From: Smittia aterrima
Taxonomy: Eukaryota; Arthropoda; Insecta; Diptera; Chironomidae
DNA: 64,000 nt
Assembly (NCBI GenBank): GCA_033063855.1
Contig: CP093829.1
Span: forward strand, 10,488,243 to 10,552,242
Direction: 5' to 3'
The translations under genes were made by a program, and so were the position numbers. Positions 14,709 to 26,900 of this stretch are shown here, in pieces. A model generated the notes under the pieces. It was not told where the DNA came from. It saw nothing but the letters and a program-made list of their open reading frames with translations, and did not search any database. Numbering within the stretch: position 1 is the stretch's first letter; each line of letters begins with the position of its first letter.

Positions 14709-14959
14709 TCGACAACGCCAGTTCTTTTCAATATCAAATTACGACTCCTTCAGCGTTTCTTCACAACTTCTAAGATGAAAAAATTATTGTTCTTGAATTC
14801 AACGTGAGTGCCTCACTCGAAAGGCACTTTAAAGGTTTTAAGTCTCAATCGGTAAAATCATATTTTTAAATTTTTAAAAGAAAATTTTCTCAATGATATC
14901 GCGCTGCTTGAAATCGAGACTGTAACAGCGACAGTTTTACTTATTAGAGAAAAAATGAA

Positions 14960-14965
14960 AATAAA
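14960..14965 (+). terminator. Candidate poly(A) signal for nrv
   Basis: AATAAA about 250 bases after the nrv stop codon, in an A-rich context. It is the first canonical hexamer I noticed in the 3' flank; the cleavage site was not determined. Confidence 0.4.
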
Positions 14966-16464
14966 TCACAAACCTAGAAAAATTGAGATGATTATTTTGT
15001 CGATTACGAATCTACGATTGCTCTATATATTTTCATCTTAAAAAGGATTCCACATTCCAGGATGATTAATGCAGAATTTACAAACGTTTAGTTCGCTACA
15101 AAATTTCTCAGAGAAAATGAAATGTTTGAATTTGAATTAAAAACTTTCCTCGCTTCAAATGTTTATTTTTACAATTAAAATCAAAAACAAAGCAGTAAAC
15201 AAGCGGATGAAAGGCTTCTGCTTTTGCAATCTGCGCTGCTGAAGAAAAATGGTTTTCTGATAATTTTTTGTTTCAATGTTTAATGCGAGTAGCGTCGCTG
15301 GATGATTTTGCGAAACTTCACAATTAATATGAAAGCGAAAATTGAATTAAACGAATGAGAAAACGAAAATTTTTGACAGCCACACATGAGAACTCGAAGA
15401 GGGAACGAAAAACTTTCAGAATAACACATGAAACCTCAGAAAAGAGAAAAGTTTTCTCTCCGGAATAGGAATTTGGTTGAAAATACTTTTTATTGCATCT
15501 GAAAAGTTCATTTCCTACATCATTGACTCCTGATGTCGGTGCATTCATTCGTTTAAATAATAAGCTCACTCGAAAGCTCATAAATCATACGAAATTGGAA
15601 TGGAAAGAAAAAGTTTTTCTCTCCATCAGAAAAAAGTTTTCGCTTCACGCTGTTCGAGTGAATGAAACTTTCAACATTTGTTTGATAATAAATTCCTAAT
15701 TTCCGGAAAAAGTTGAAGCGTCGCTTAATTAATTTCTCGTGCATCAAGAATCTTTTTCCGCGTCACCAAGCGTTGACGTTAACGTTGAGTAAAGTGAACA
15801 AACTTTTTTCATTTGATTTCAGAGCAGCACATGCATTCTCACTTCACGGGGCTTGCATCGTCTGCCGTGTCTTTGATATGGTAATTTGTCATGTTTATTC
15901 TGTTATGTGAACAGCTTTAGCGATAGACGAAAGCGTTTTATCGTTACAAACAAGTCCTGTCGTCGCATGTCGACAATTTGAGAAGAAATTTGTTAGTCGG
16001 AGATGAAAAATGTATTCGTAACATATTTTTGAAAGAGTCGCTCATTTGTTTACTGACAAAGTCTCGTTTTACAACATAATTCAGTTGATAAACGACGTTT
16101 TGCTTGTTAGAGAAAGTCCTCAAATTTAATTAAGATCTTTACTCGGCTGTAACTCGTCATTTCAGGTACTGCTTGGCTTTCAAAAAAGCAAAATTTAAAT
16201 TAAGAGAACCAAAGAGCAAAGAACTTAAACTCAACATAATTTGAATGTAAAGAGCGTCAAGGACCCTAAAACTTTTATTCATGTGTTTTCTTTTTTCATC
16301 TGACAAGTTTTTCTTTTGATTTCATCACGAAACACAAAACGAACCATCCGTATGATTCCACATCACACAGAAACGACTCTTTGTCGTATCATACGCAAAG
16401 TCTTTTATTTGGCACGTGCAATTTACATTCAGATCACAGCTCAAAGCTTCATTGTTATTGTAAA

Positions 16465-16493
16465 CAAATAGAGCTTTCCTAGCTCTCTATTTG
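16465..16493. repeat. Small imperfect hairpin
   Basis: CAAATAGAGCT and AGCTCTCTATTTG flank a 5-base loop and can pair with a two-base bulge. The stem is too short for a microRNA precursor unless flanking bases join in. No function assigned. Confidence 0.4.
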
Positions 16494-19400
16494 CCATTTC
16501 GCTTCCAAAGCAAATACTTGCTTACATTCAAGCAAATAGGAAAATCAAATGATGGAGCATTCATGAGATTCTTCTGTGAGTTGGCAAAACGTTGGGAATT
16601 TGTGCTTTTTCACAAAATTTGTTTTAATTAAAGTTGACAAAAGTTTTATGCCGAAAGCATCAGAAAAGTTTTCGGGCAATAAATCCGTAGCTTGACTTAC
16701 ACTCCGAGAAAAACAGAAAACTATTTTCTCGTTTAATATGTGGCATGGATTAGGACAAGTTTTATAGTCGAAGCTGAAGAGGGAAAAAACCAGAAGCACA
16801 ATTAAAGTGAAGTAAAGGCATTAAAAAGGATTTTATTTGGTTGATGAATTTCTTGTCCCCATCAAAATCAGCTTTGTTGAAGCTGGATAGTTAGAGTATT
16901 CGCGAAATGTTGTCAAACGAATTATTTGTTACTGATATTAACTTTTATTGAAAATGTTTGTGGAATTCTGGCCTACCTTCTGTTAAAAATGTATCCAGAC
17001 AGCAGAAGCTCAAATTAGCTTTCAAAATCATCGTACCGAAGTTTGAAACTCCGAACAAAAATTATCAAATAAATTCTTCTTTCACGAGCCAAATTTTTCC
17101 GACCGCAAACAGACCGTTGCGTTGGGTGCGGAAGCGTCGTCATCTTATTCATTTCGTTTAACTTCTAGCTTTATGATCACCCTCTAGTCACCCCACTGAC
17201 ATAACAACACACAAATAGAACATAAAAAGTTGTCGAAAGCATCTGCATAAAGCAGCGGCTTCTCTGTTGTTGCTGATTTCCAAAGCTTTGTTTAAGGAAA
17301 TTTTTATTTGCTGACAAATTGCGCCTCAGTTTCCCGTTCCCATCGTCGGCTAAATTATGTACTCTCTCTTTCTGTTTTTCATTCTTTTCGTCTCACTGCT
17401 TTTGTGTTTCTCTTTCTCAGTAAGATAAATTTATTTGTGTTATACATGTGATACAAACTCATAAAAATGTTCCATGACGCAGAATGATAAATTGAGAGCA
17501 GAAGCAAGATGATATAAAGTTTATTAAATATGTTTGCTCCAGTCTTCCTCGCTCCGTATATGATTTCACAGTAAACGACTGTGAGTTTTAAGTGGGAGAG
17601 CTTACACCGCCTTAAAGTTTACGACGAAGAGCATAAGCTCGGAGAAGAAATGTCATTAAAAGTTACTAATGAAGAAGGATGAACATCATGACCATGATAT
17701 TGACGAGCAATCGAGACTTTTATTATATTTGTCATCGATATCCTCTCAAAATGATAGTCAGCCTTTCAAGAATCTTTATCTTCATCGGTTTCCTTGAAGA
17801 ATCTAGGTCAGTGATGATGAAGTAATTATCGATAACTCAATCTATTTAACTCAGTCGTGCGAAAAGCATCAACAAGTAAGTTTTACGTCTTCCTCTTCAT
17901 AATAATCCAATAATTTCAATATTGAACATCTCCTTGAGAATATTTTATCTTGACTTGACCTCAGGGCTCAAGTGGAAGAAACAATTGCGACATAAATAAG
18001 CTTCATGAATGTTTCAGGTCTATTGAATTTTCTATTGACAAATCTAAGCTTGAATCGCCTCAGAGGTTTCCCAATCTCTTCGCTTTCATCTTCTATGCTC
18101 ACAAACCGGAATGAAGTAAGAAGCTCTCAAAGCACAACCACATCATGTATTGTGTCTCTTTAAGCAACTAGATTTATATTCCACATAACAAACGGAATAA
18201 TTCATGTTTAAATGATTTGTAGTGAGTGTTGGTTGATGCTTACCGAAAGCTTTTCTCCACTCTCCTACCCACGGCTCTTTGTGCTGCGTATCAAAGCGGA
18301 TCCTAATGTACTTGCCCGTTTACCAAGATCGTAAATACAGAGACTTACGTGTACACTCAGCAATTCTTCCGCCATTTCATCGCATAAATACTTTCATTTT
18401 CCGACGATAGACATTTAAAAACATTCCATGAGCCTCTCGTCTCTTCATCTCGCTTTTTGTCGGAGGGTGTTGAAGAAGAATTGTTATTTTATGGCATAAA
18501 TTTGTTCCTAGAGATTAGGGGGCTGCTTTAAGCAAGAGGAGAGGGCGAAAAATGTTTTTCAAGTGCTTTCATGTCAGTTTTTTTGATTTATTTGTTGACT
18601 AAAGTTTAACAACTTTAATGTGAAGATTTGTGAAAGCTTCGATGAGAAAGCTTCAATGTCATCATTAACAATCAACGAGTTGTTTAAATCTCAATCGAAT
18701 CTTGTTGTTTATTTGTTCAGCTTCCGAATTTTATTATTCCAAACATACCCCGTTGTGTGAGGATCACTGAGCAACGTTAGATGAATCTTTGTTGTTTATG
18801 TTTGTCGCAAAATATTCGAGCACATTTTTCATTTTATGATGAGGAAGGCTCGTGTTGGCGAACGAAGGGCAGAGCAAAAGGAGGGAGGAAGGAAAGAAGT
18901 TTGGCGTGTGATAAAAATTCACAAATTCTCGTGGGATTTAATGCCGAGAGAGATTTAATCGCTCGTTTATTATAACAGAAACACACGCAGACGCCCTCGG
19001 GTTCAAACTATCGCATAATGAAAAATAAATATTGTGAAATTTTCAAGCTCGGTCGCTGCCTTGTTTGTCATTTCCATTCTCTCCTCTCCCATAGCCACGC
19101 TGAAACATGTTGCGGCTTTCGCTGATAGAGGACGATATTAGAACGTGGACGACGAGCTTTAAACTGTCCCAGGTTGACAACATTTGCGAGGCCTGATAGA
19201 GAATAAATTTGACACGAGAGGAGATAACGGCGAGAGAGCAAAAGTTTTTCAATGCGAATCGTGCGAGTTTGGAGACAGTAGAAATCCGTAAATAAATTAG
19301 CAGAAATTTGATTTTAAAGCGCCTTGCAGCCTGCAGATTGTTTCCCCATCTAAAGAACGAGGCTCGTTAATGTTCTACAATCCTAAACTTTGAAGTAGAA

Positions 19401-19757
19401 GTTATGACACAATTTTCCGTTTTATTGCGCCGACAAACGTCCGAGAAGCTTGTCAATTTCCCGCTGAGCAATACGAAATTTTCTGCTATCGTTTCACGTC
19501 CTTTAAAGGCAACGTCGGCATAGAAATATTTCGATTGTATATGTCAAGCAATGAAAGAAGCTCAGCCTTTCATATTCAGCAGTAGTTCGAAAGGATTATA
19601 ATGGACTTTGATGAAGTGAATCTAGTTTAGATCGCACTCGCTGGCCAACCAACAAATTGGCTTCAATTATGTTCATTCTCCAATTAAAGTTAATTTGATG
19701 GCGTTGATTATATTAACACGGTACTTTAGAAGTGCGCTTTAATTAAAATCGTCCGCT

Positions 19758-19773
19758 TCGACACGCGTGTCGA
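19758..19773. repeat. 16-base perfect palindrome with CACGCGTG core
   Basis: TCGACACGCGTGTCGA reads the same on both strands. The core contains CACGCG, the class of site bound by Hairy-type bHLH repressors in insects. This lies in AT-rich non-coding DNA about 5 kb from the nearest gene, so an enhancer site is possible but unproven. Confidence 0.5.
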
Positions 19774-21922
19774 CGGAAAATTTCCACTAGTCTCGTACGT
19801 ATTACAGCGTTTAAAGCAAACATCGGGTAAAACGTTTTGACTCAGAACGTTGAACTTTACTATTTAGCCACACTACGAATCTTCCAAAAGAAGCGACTCA
19901 TGGTAAAGATTTGATCAGTTGCGCGTCAGGCTGTAAATCATATTAGGTGCTCGTTTTATCAGACACACGCCGAGCAGTCAGAAGTGACAGTTAATTTATT
20001 GCCGGCTTTATTTTGAAAGTTTACACAACACTTGAACCTCGCTTCAAATCAAAAAATCCCCAGATGAGCAGCTCCATGAACTGCTGCCTCTAATTTCATT
20101 AGCTTTGCTTTCCTAAAACCAAAGTTTCAAACACCGAACGAAAAACTTTTCCTTCGAGAGTGTTTGAGTATGGCTGGCTATGATGGGAGTTTACAACTAT
20201 GATAAAGTATTCAATGATTTTTAAAAGTTCAGCCTTTGAAGTGTTAGACAGTTTCAAGTGTAAGTGATTGATAGATTCTTGCGAAGAACCAAACCCAAAA
20301 CTGCTTTAACTTTAAAATTAGATTGTTGCGGGCAGATTCCATTTGCCTTTTACTAAAAAAACCTCGAGAATATCAACGGCAAAAGTTTTCATAAAAATGT
20401 TTCAACATCAGGTTCCTCAGAGAACTTTTCGTAAAATACTTCTGTGTACAAACATTTGTTGAGCCCTTTTTCCCATTGACGAACACGAGATGTGAAACAA
20501 AAGTTTATGAAAGTTTCATTCAGTAACAACGAGTGCTTTGTTATTCATCTCCTCCCTTTATTTCAAGCCTTAGAACCTTTGAGTGTTCGCTGTTAGTCAG
20601 TCCCAAAACTGCTTGGTCGTCTTGCATGAACAGAAACGACTATGTGGTATCGAAAAATTTAAGCAATTAGAAACTTTTACCATTTCAATTTTCTAATTCT
20701 AAAAGTTTTGCCTTTGATGCTTGATACATTCTGTGTGATTACTTGAACAACGAGGCAAGTTTTGAAATTTCATCTAAACGACGATAAACTTTAATCTTTT
20801 TCTCAAGTCCGCAATGATCAGGAAAATATTTTTCTGAAATTGAAATTGTTTTGAATACTCTTGCTTGCAGGCGAAACCTAAAATCAGAGAAAAATATTTC
20901 AAATGAGATTCCTTTCGTTGATGGCATTAGGAGATTTTCTCAAGAATGTTATTAAGTTCTTTTCAGCTGCTTCGTGAAGTGTAGCGAGGACGTTCCATAA
21001 TGTATCAAATAGAGTGAGAGTTTTATGAAAATATTCAGTGTTTTCCTATTTATGCTTAAGTAGCATTTTCGCAAACTCTTTTCTCTTCAAGAATTGCTGC
21101 TGAAAAGATTTCTTCGAAAAGGTTTTTACCTTTCCTTATTCTCGCTCTTTGCGAAAATGGCTTTCGAGTTATTTTCTTCCGCAAACACCAACAGCTATGA
21201 ACAATATTTTTTTGGCAGGCATCTTGCGAGGAGAACACCAAATATGCATTAAAATTTCAGTTTTTCCGCCTTGAGATATGCTCGAACGGCAAAAAAAAAA
21301 ACTAGAGCACCTTCTATCCACTCGTTTTTATTTTGCGGTTTTCTGTGAATAGAAAACATGAAAGTGCAATCCTGAAGCCTAAATTAAAAAACAACAGACA
21401 CGCGTCTATCGTAGTGAGATTTTGTGAAACGCAAAGCAAGCTTGTGGACAGCAACTTGACGCCTGAGGTCAGATTTCTGTCGACGACCTTGCAATATGCA
21501 AAGTTCACTTGGGAATGCACGCTTTAGGAGATTTTATGCGACTCACCTGCTGAAATTTTAAAACTAACACAGAATATTTCAAAAAATAATAATTTAAACT
21601 TTTTATCCTGGAGCCAACGTAAAATGTGCTTGCTGGCTAAAAATTAGAAGAGTTTAAATATTGTTCGAGATATATTCTGTTTGTGTTGTTTTCAAGTGAA
21701 CAGAGAGAGAGAAAGAAAATTGGATTCGATGATTCCAATCCAGTCAGCACTTATGATAGAAGCAAAGAAGCTAGATTTAATCGAATGGAAAATTTCGATT
21801 TTTCGGTAAATTGATTGTGAAAGTCGAGTGAGTTGAAGAAAAGTTAAAAATAGCTCGAAACTATCTCGGTTGACATATCTGTGAATGCATCAGATTTTTG
21901 TTTTCAACCTAGACCACTCGTG

Positions 21923-21928
21923 TTTATT
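21923..21928 (-). terminator. Candidate poly(A) signal for the LRR gene
   Basis: TTTATT on the plus strand is AATAAA on the minus strand, 42 bases beyond the stop codon of the leucine-rich-repeat gene. Position and orientation fit. Confidence 0.5.
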
Positions 21929-21969
21929 TTTTCATCTTCAAAATATAATCTGATAAGTCCTCGCCCAGA

Positions 21970-23905
21970 TCATTTTGAGTAATCTGAGCTTTTCAATTCA
22001 TCGTTAATCGAGTAAGCCTGAAGCCTTGAAACACGGTAAGTCTCACTTCGTCTTTCAGACTTGATGAGTAAACATTTTAGAAGACGAAGAGCCACAAAAA
22101 CTCCAAGACAACCGCAAGCGAACCATAGCAATGCTGATCTGTAGTCGAAGTCACCCACTTCAATCACCGCCTTTGAGTCTCGAAAATTCTCCACAAACAC
22201 TTCTACCTTGTAAAGAAGTAGAAGAAGATCAAAATAAATTCCAGTTAAATTAAATTTAAGTTGACTCACTTCGTCGTCACTCGGCTTTGACTCGACAACA
22301 ATGAGTCGTCTCTCGTTTGTTTCATCTTTGTCGAAGCATTGGATTCCTTCTGCTCGAAGAATATTTTGTCTCGATGCGACGACATAATTTCTACCGAGAA
22401 TAACATTCTTCGAGTCGATGACTTCCTTCACGAGCCAATCGCAGTTGAAAGGATTTCCTGAAAGCGTCGATTCCAAAGAATATTGCAAGCTAATCGAGGG
22501 TGAAAGCTTACCCCATAAATCCGTCAGCACGTTATCCAAAAGCGATGCATTGAGCCTCTCATAGTTGTTATAGGTCAGATTTAAGTGTTCCAGTTCAACT
22601 GTCCATAAGAAGGAATCGCTAGAAAGCTGATTTCCAGATAAGTCCAATCGCTTCAAATTCATTCCCGAGAATACCGAATCACCAATCGTCTTCAATGCGT
22701 TGTTGTTAAGCTTTATCGATACGAGAATCGACATCGTATCGAACGTTCCATCGGTCACAAAGGCGATCTGATTGTTGCTGAGGTCGAGATGTTTAAGAAA
22801 GGTGAAATGCTTAAAGATTGTGCTATCGATGAGTTGAATCTCGTTGTGCGATGCGTTGAAAACCTTGTTTGCGAAAGATTTACGATGTTTGAGATGAACA
22901 TTTGAGATAAGATTTGTTCCTACCTCGAGAACTTCCAGGCCTTTGAACGTGAACTCATTAAACGAAACAAATTTGTTGTGTGAAATGTCCAACAACTCGA
23001 GTTCCTCATTCTTCTCGAAAGTTTCATTGTGAATTTCTTGGAGCAGGTTAGACGATAAGTTCAGATGATGAAGTCTAGGCAAGTTTGAGAAGAGCTCCTC
23101 ACTAAGCAAACTGATTCGATTCTCCTGTTTGAGAAGGAAAAGTTTCGCAGTTTAATTAAAAGTTAAAAGCTTTGTACGATTTGCTCATTGAATTTCTTTC
23201 GTTCTTCCATTTTATTGATTTTTCCGAATCATTTACCTGAATGTGAAGAGTTTTCAAATGTGTGCAACCGACAAATGATTCGGCTTCGATGAATTCGATT
23301 TGATTCTGCTTCAACTCCAAATGAATCAATTTGTGGAGGAACTTGAACGTATGTGAGCTAATCGATTTCAAATTATTTCGGCCGAGATTCACGGTTTTCA
23401 GCCATTGGGTGAAACGAAAAAAGTCGTCGGGTATTTCGCCTATTTGATTTACGGCCAAATTTAACTTCAGCAGGTTTGGGTAAAATCTAAGAGCGTTTTT
23501 GTGCAAAAACGATATCTCGTTTCTACGTAAATCTATCGTATTGAGCGCCTCGTGCTTCGCATCCGACCATGTTTTAACAACCGTCAAATTGTTTCTCGAC
23601 AAATTCAACACTTGCAGCAAACTTAAGCCGTTGAATGCAAAGTCCGATATTGTCTGAACGCCGCTGTCGATGATTTCTAAAACGCGTAGCTTGAAAAAAC
23701 GTAGGAAGAGTGCGTTAGGAATTTCGTCTATTTTACAGTCCTGAATAACGATTTCCTCAGGACTCGCATTGAGTTGCGAGATGTTCCGAACGTTCGATAA
23801 ATCACAATTTTGCAAGCTAACACTATCGTTCGCATTTATTAAATACTTCGCCTGACAATCGACAGCAAACAAAATGCTGAGAACTAAAATGCTTTTTCGT
23901 TTCAT
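21970..23905 (-). CDS. Leucine-rich-repeat membrane protein, 4 exons, 568 aa
   Basis: Minus-strand exons are 23905-23237, 23124-22512, 22457-22270 and 22206-21970. The start at 23905 is the first ATG and opens a signal peptide (MKRKSILVLSILFAVDCQA); the frame upstream lacks another ATG. Many tandem repeats of the LxxLxLxxNxI type follow (LRVLEII, LQVLNLSRN, LNTIDLRRN, LLKLNLAVN, LIHLELKQN, LHHLNLSSN, LELLDISHN, LKHLDLSNN, LKRLDLSGN, LEHLNLTYN). A C-terminal cap begins at GNPFNCDW (about 428-435). One membrane helix (about 514-538, SALLWFACGCLGVFVALRLL) and a 30-residue basic tail end the protein. The repeats should face outside the cell and bind other proteins. There is no TIR or Ig domain, so Toll, kekkon and lambik-type proteins are excluded. 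I cannot name an orthologue. Introns 2 (54 bases) and 3 (63 bases) are open in frame. Confidence 0.88.
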
Positions 23906-23958
23906 TTTTCTCGCGGCATATGACACGGGACTTGAACAAAACTGAGCGAATGTTCGTA

Positions 23959-23997
23959 GTTTACCTTAAAATGAACGAGAATGAGTGTTTACCTTAA
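23959..23997 (-). repeat. Direct repeat in the LRR-gene leader
   Basis: GTTTACCTTAA occurs at 23959-23969 and 23987-23997, a 28-base period, 54-92 bases before the LRR start codon. On the transcribed (minus) strand each copy reads TTAAGGTAAAC, which resembles a 5' splice site (AAG|GTAAAC), and the outer copy also contains a forkhead-like TGTTTAC. It could be a duplicated regulator site or tandem donor sites of a 5' UTR intron. Confidence 0.35.
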
Positions 23998-26900
23998 GCA
24001 ATTAGATAAAGTGTACTTCATTGTTAACTCTCGAGGTCGGAACCCTTTAAATTTAAGTTTAAAATTTGCTGAATTAGATTGCAATGAAGATAACTTTTAG
24101 GACTTTCTGGACTTTTTCAAAAATATTTTATTGTTTTCTCAGAAGTCTACAGATCTGTCTATTCATTATGTCTCGGTCGGAAGTTTATCAGTGTTTTTCT
24201 ACACTTTCAAGCGTCACTCCATCACAAGACTCATCGCGAGTAAACAATTGCTTAATCTAGTTTGTAATTGGTTTTTATAATTAAGAAAGCGCTTGCCAGA
24301 TGATGTGCAGAAACTTTTACTACTGAAAATTTTGTTAGCTTTTCACTTCGGAAGCCTCCATTGGAGATTCACAATCTCAAAATTCAATCAAGCGAAACTT
24401 TTTGATTGCTTTCAAACGGAACATGATTTTCTAAAATTAAATAAGGAGTTGAAAGTTTATGAAACAGCAATTAGTCTCTAGAAGCGCTCGAGAAAATTTA
24501 ACTGTTTTAGGTAAATCTCATTTTGAAGTAAACTTTCTGTGACAAACTTTTTCTTATTGAAAATGCATCAAGCAGAAGTTTGCTTCGAGAAAATATCTCA
24601 TCAGAAAACATTTACATTCTTCCAACATTAGTTTGCATCTGTCCCTTCCACAACGTCCATCGTCATCTTCGTCTTCAACAAATCTCTCACTTTCCGATAC
24701 AAGAAGCCATCTAGGGCAAACAGAGAAGAATGAAACGACATTTTTCATGCCGAAGATTGAAATGAACTTGGGTCGCATACGAGCTGAGATTTGAGGTTCC
24801 ATTTTCAAGGCAATTTATCGTCACATATTTCGAAATCCCCACAAAACCTCATTTCCGACGATTTTCTTCCACATTTTTTTCGTCTCGCAAATTTGTTTTG
24901 AAGCGAGAGAGAGAAACATTGTTTGCTTTCGTTAGGATGGGTCATGAGATGATATGGAGACAGTTTGGAATCAAATATTTGTCGTTTAAGCAACATTCCG
25001 CATTCTCAAGCTTGGAATGAAATCTGCAAGAAGAATGTTACACATTTGTAGTTCTGTTGAAGTCAGAGGTTGATGGATTCGGACCGAATTTTCTGAAAGT
25101 TTGAATAAAGATACATGAACGAAATTTATTCAGTTCAAATAGAAGAATGCTCACGTACTTACTTCGTTACCTGGTCGGATTCGAAGCACGATGGAGTTTT
25201 CCATTCAAATCAATTTAAAGCATCGTCTGCGGACGACGAGAATTCATCAAATGAATTTAAAGAAGAAGACGCACGTTCCTCAAAAGTGGATTTAAGTTTT
25301 CTTCATTTCATCAACCCGAGAAAAGGTTCGTCCGGCCAGTAGTTCAATGGAAATGTGTTCATCATCGACCGACCCAATTTGAGGAGAAGCTCAACGTGAC
25401 CAGTGCAAACAAATTCAACTCGCCCTTCTCGTTTTCTGTTTTGACTGATGATGTCAATTTCAACATAAAGCCCTTCGCTTTTCTCCGCTTCAATTGCCCG
25501 CTGACGATGGACGACCATGCATGGCATGCGAGTCGAGAAAATTGCTCGTATGAAAACATATTAAGCCATAATTCCACTGAGCAATTTCTGCTGGCTATGA
25601 GGAAATTTCATCATCACCATGAATAATAAAAAGTTATGCTCAAAATTGCTGAGGCGAATGACAAAGCGAAAAAACTCGAGACGACAAAGGACGAGTGTTT
25701 GCTGTTAATTAAAAATGATTTAAAGTTAAGCGATTTAACTTGAGCTTTTGTAACGCTGAGTTCCAAAAACTTCATATTTATCCCAAAAAGAAATTCAAAT
25801 TCATGATTTAATATCGAACCCTTCGATATTTGTTAGAGACTTCATCCCAAGGGAGAGCTAAGAAGCACAAAAAGTGCCATCATAAACGGAAAAACTTTCC
25901 GACATTAAAGATTTGTCATGTGAAATTTCTTTTTGATCCTTTTCGTGCCTAAAAATAAGGCGAAGGTTTAACTTTTGTTTCGGCTTTCTTCCGGAAGAAA
26001 AGCATCGAGGGAATCATGAAAGGGAGGGGAGTAAAATCACACAACTCTTAACTTTTTGTATGAAAACATATTTTTATCGTTGTTTCGTTCATCTTGGAAA
26101 TAAATTGAAGATTCTCGCTCGAAACTGAAGCATTAAATTCTACATATTTCGTTTATCATTCCATATATCACAAGAAATGCTGCACACACGAACATATACG
26201 AGAAAAGGATTTAACATTGAAAAATGATGCGAATGTTTAATGTGCTTCGTCGTCTTTCCTTTGGAGCGTTTTATAAATTACGTCAATGTTCAAATGGGAA
26301 AGCGTCGATTGCTTTCTTGAATTCCCTGTCGAATCACATTAATTACAGCCATCGTATGAAAATTCTTCAAATATATTTTTATCAAGACAACAAATTTGAA
26401 TAGCGTCTCTGTATAAATCTTTCATCAGATTTTTCGTTGAAAAGACTTCGTCGCTATATAATGAGACGACGACGATGCAATTCGAAATGAAAAGAAAGTA
26501 ATTTGGTTTGAAAAATTCCAGAAAAATTCAAAAATCTCATTAAACTCGAAAAGTTTCTAAAACCTTCGACTTAAGGAAAAATCTTTTATGTTATTTTAAG
26601 CTTCATTTTGTTCGCTCTATTTCATGTTGCGCAACAGAAATCGTTAAAAAAAATTGTCAAGAGCGTTTGTCCTTAATGGAGTTTTTATGGTCGAGTAACT
26701 GAAACGATTTTTAATGGTTGTGCAAATTAAACGTCGATGGAACTTCGCTAGAAGGCAAACGCCTGGATAAATCTATTTCAAATCTAGAGTTCTGTCGCTT
26801 CAACATTCCTTGGTTTTCTACAGAAGAACTTGTCGGAGATTTGAAGTGTTCGCATTGATCAAAAATCCTTCAAGCGCTCGTAATCCTCATAGCGCAAAGC

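Larger units (their letters stand above)
14709..21922. other. Gene-poor DNA between nrv and the LRR gene
   Basis: After the nrv 3' UTR there is no supported gene over about 7 kb. The DNA is AT-rich with many AAAGTTT/AAACTTT words. It holds a small hairpin (16465-16493), a 16-base perfect palindrome (19758-19773) and a 12-A run near 21,290. Around 17.7-18.4 kb are several splice-like signals and a locally GC-richer patch that might be an unrecognised small gene; these are given as findings, not as genes. The neighbouring genes (plus strand on the left, minus strand on the right) are convergent across this gap. Confidence 0.55.

Noticed and set aside
19043..19252. 69-codon minus-strand frame with an acceptor-like TCTATCAG in its middle
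   Set aside because: No upstream exon or recognisable domain; not enough to call a gene.
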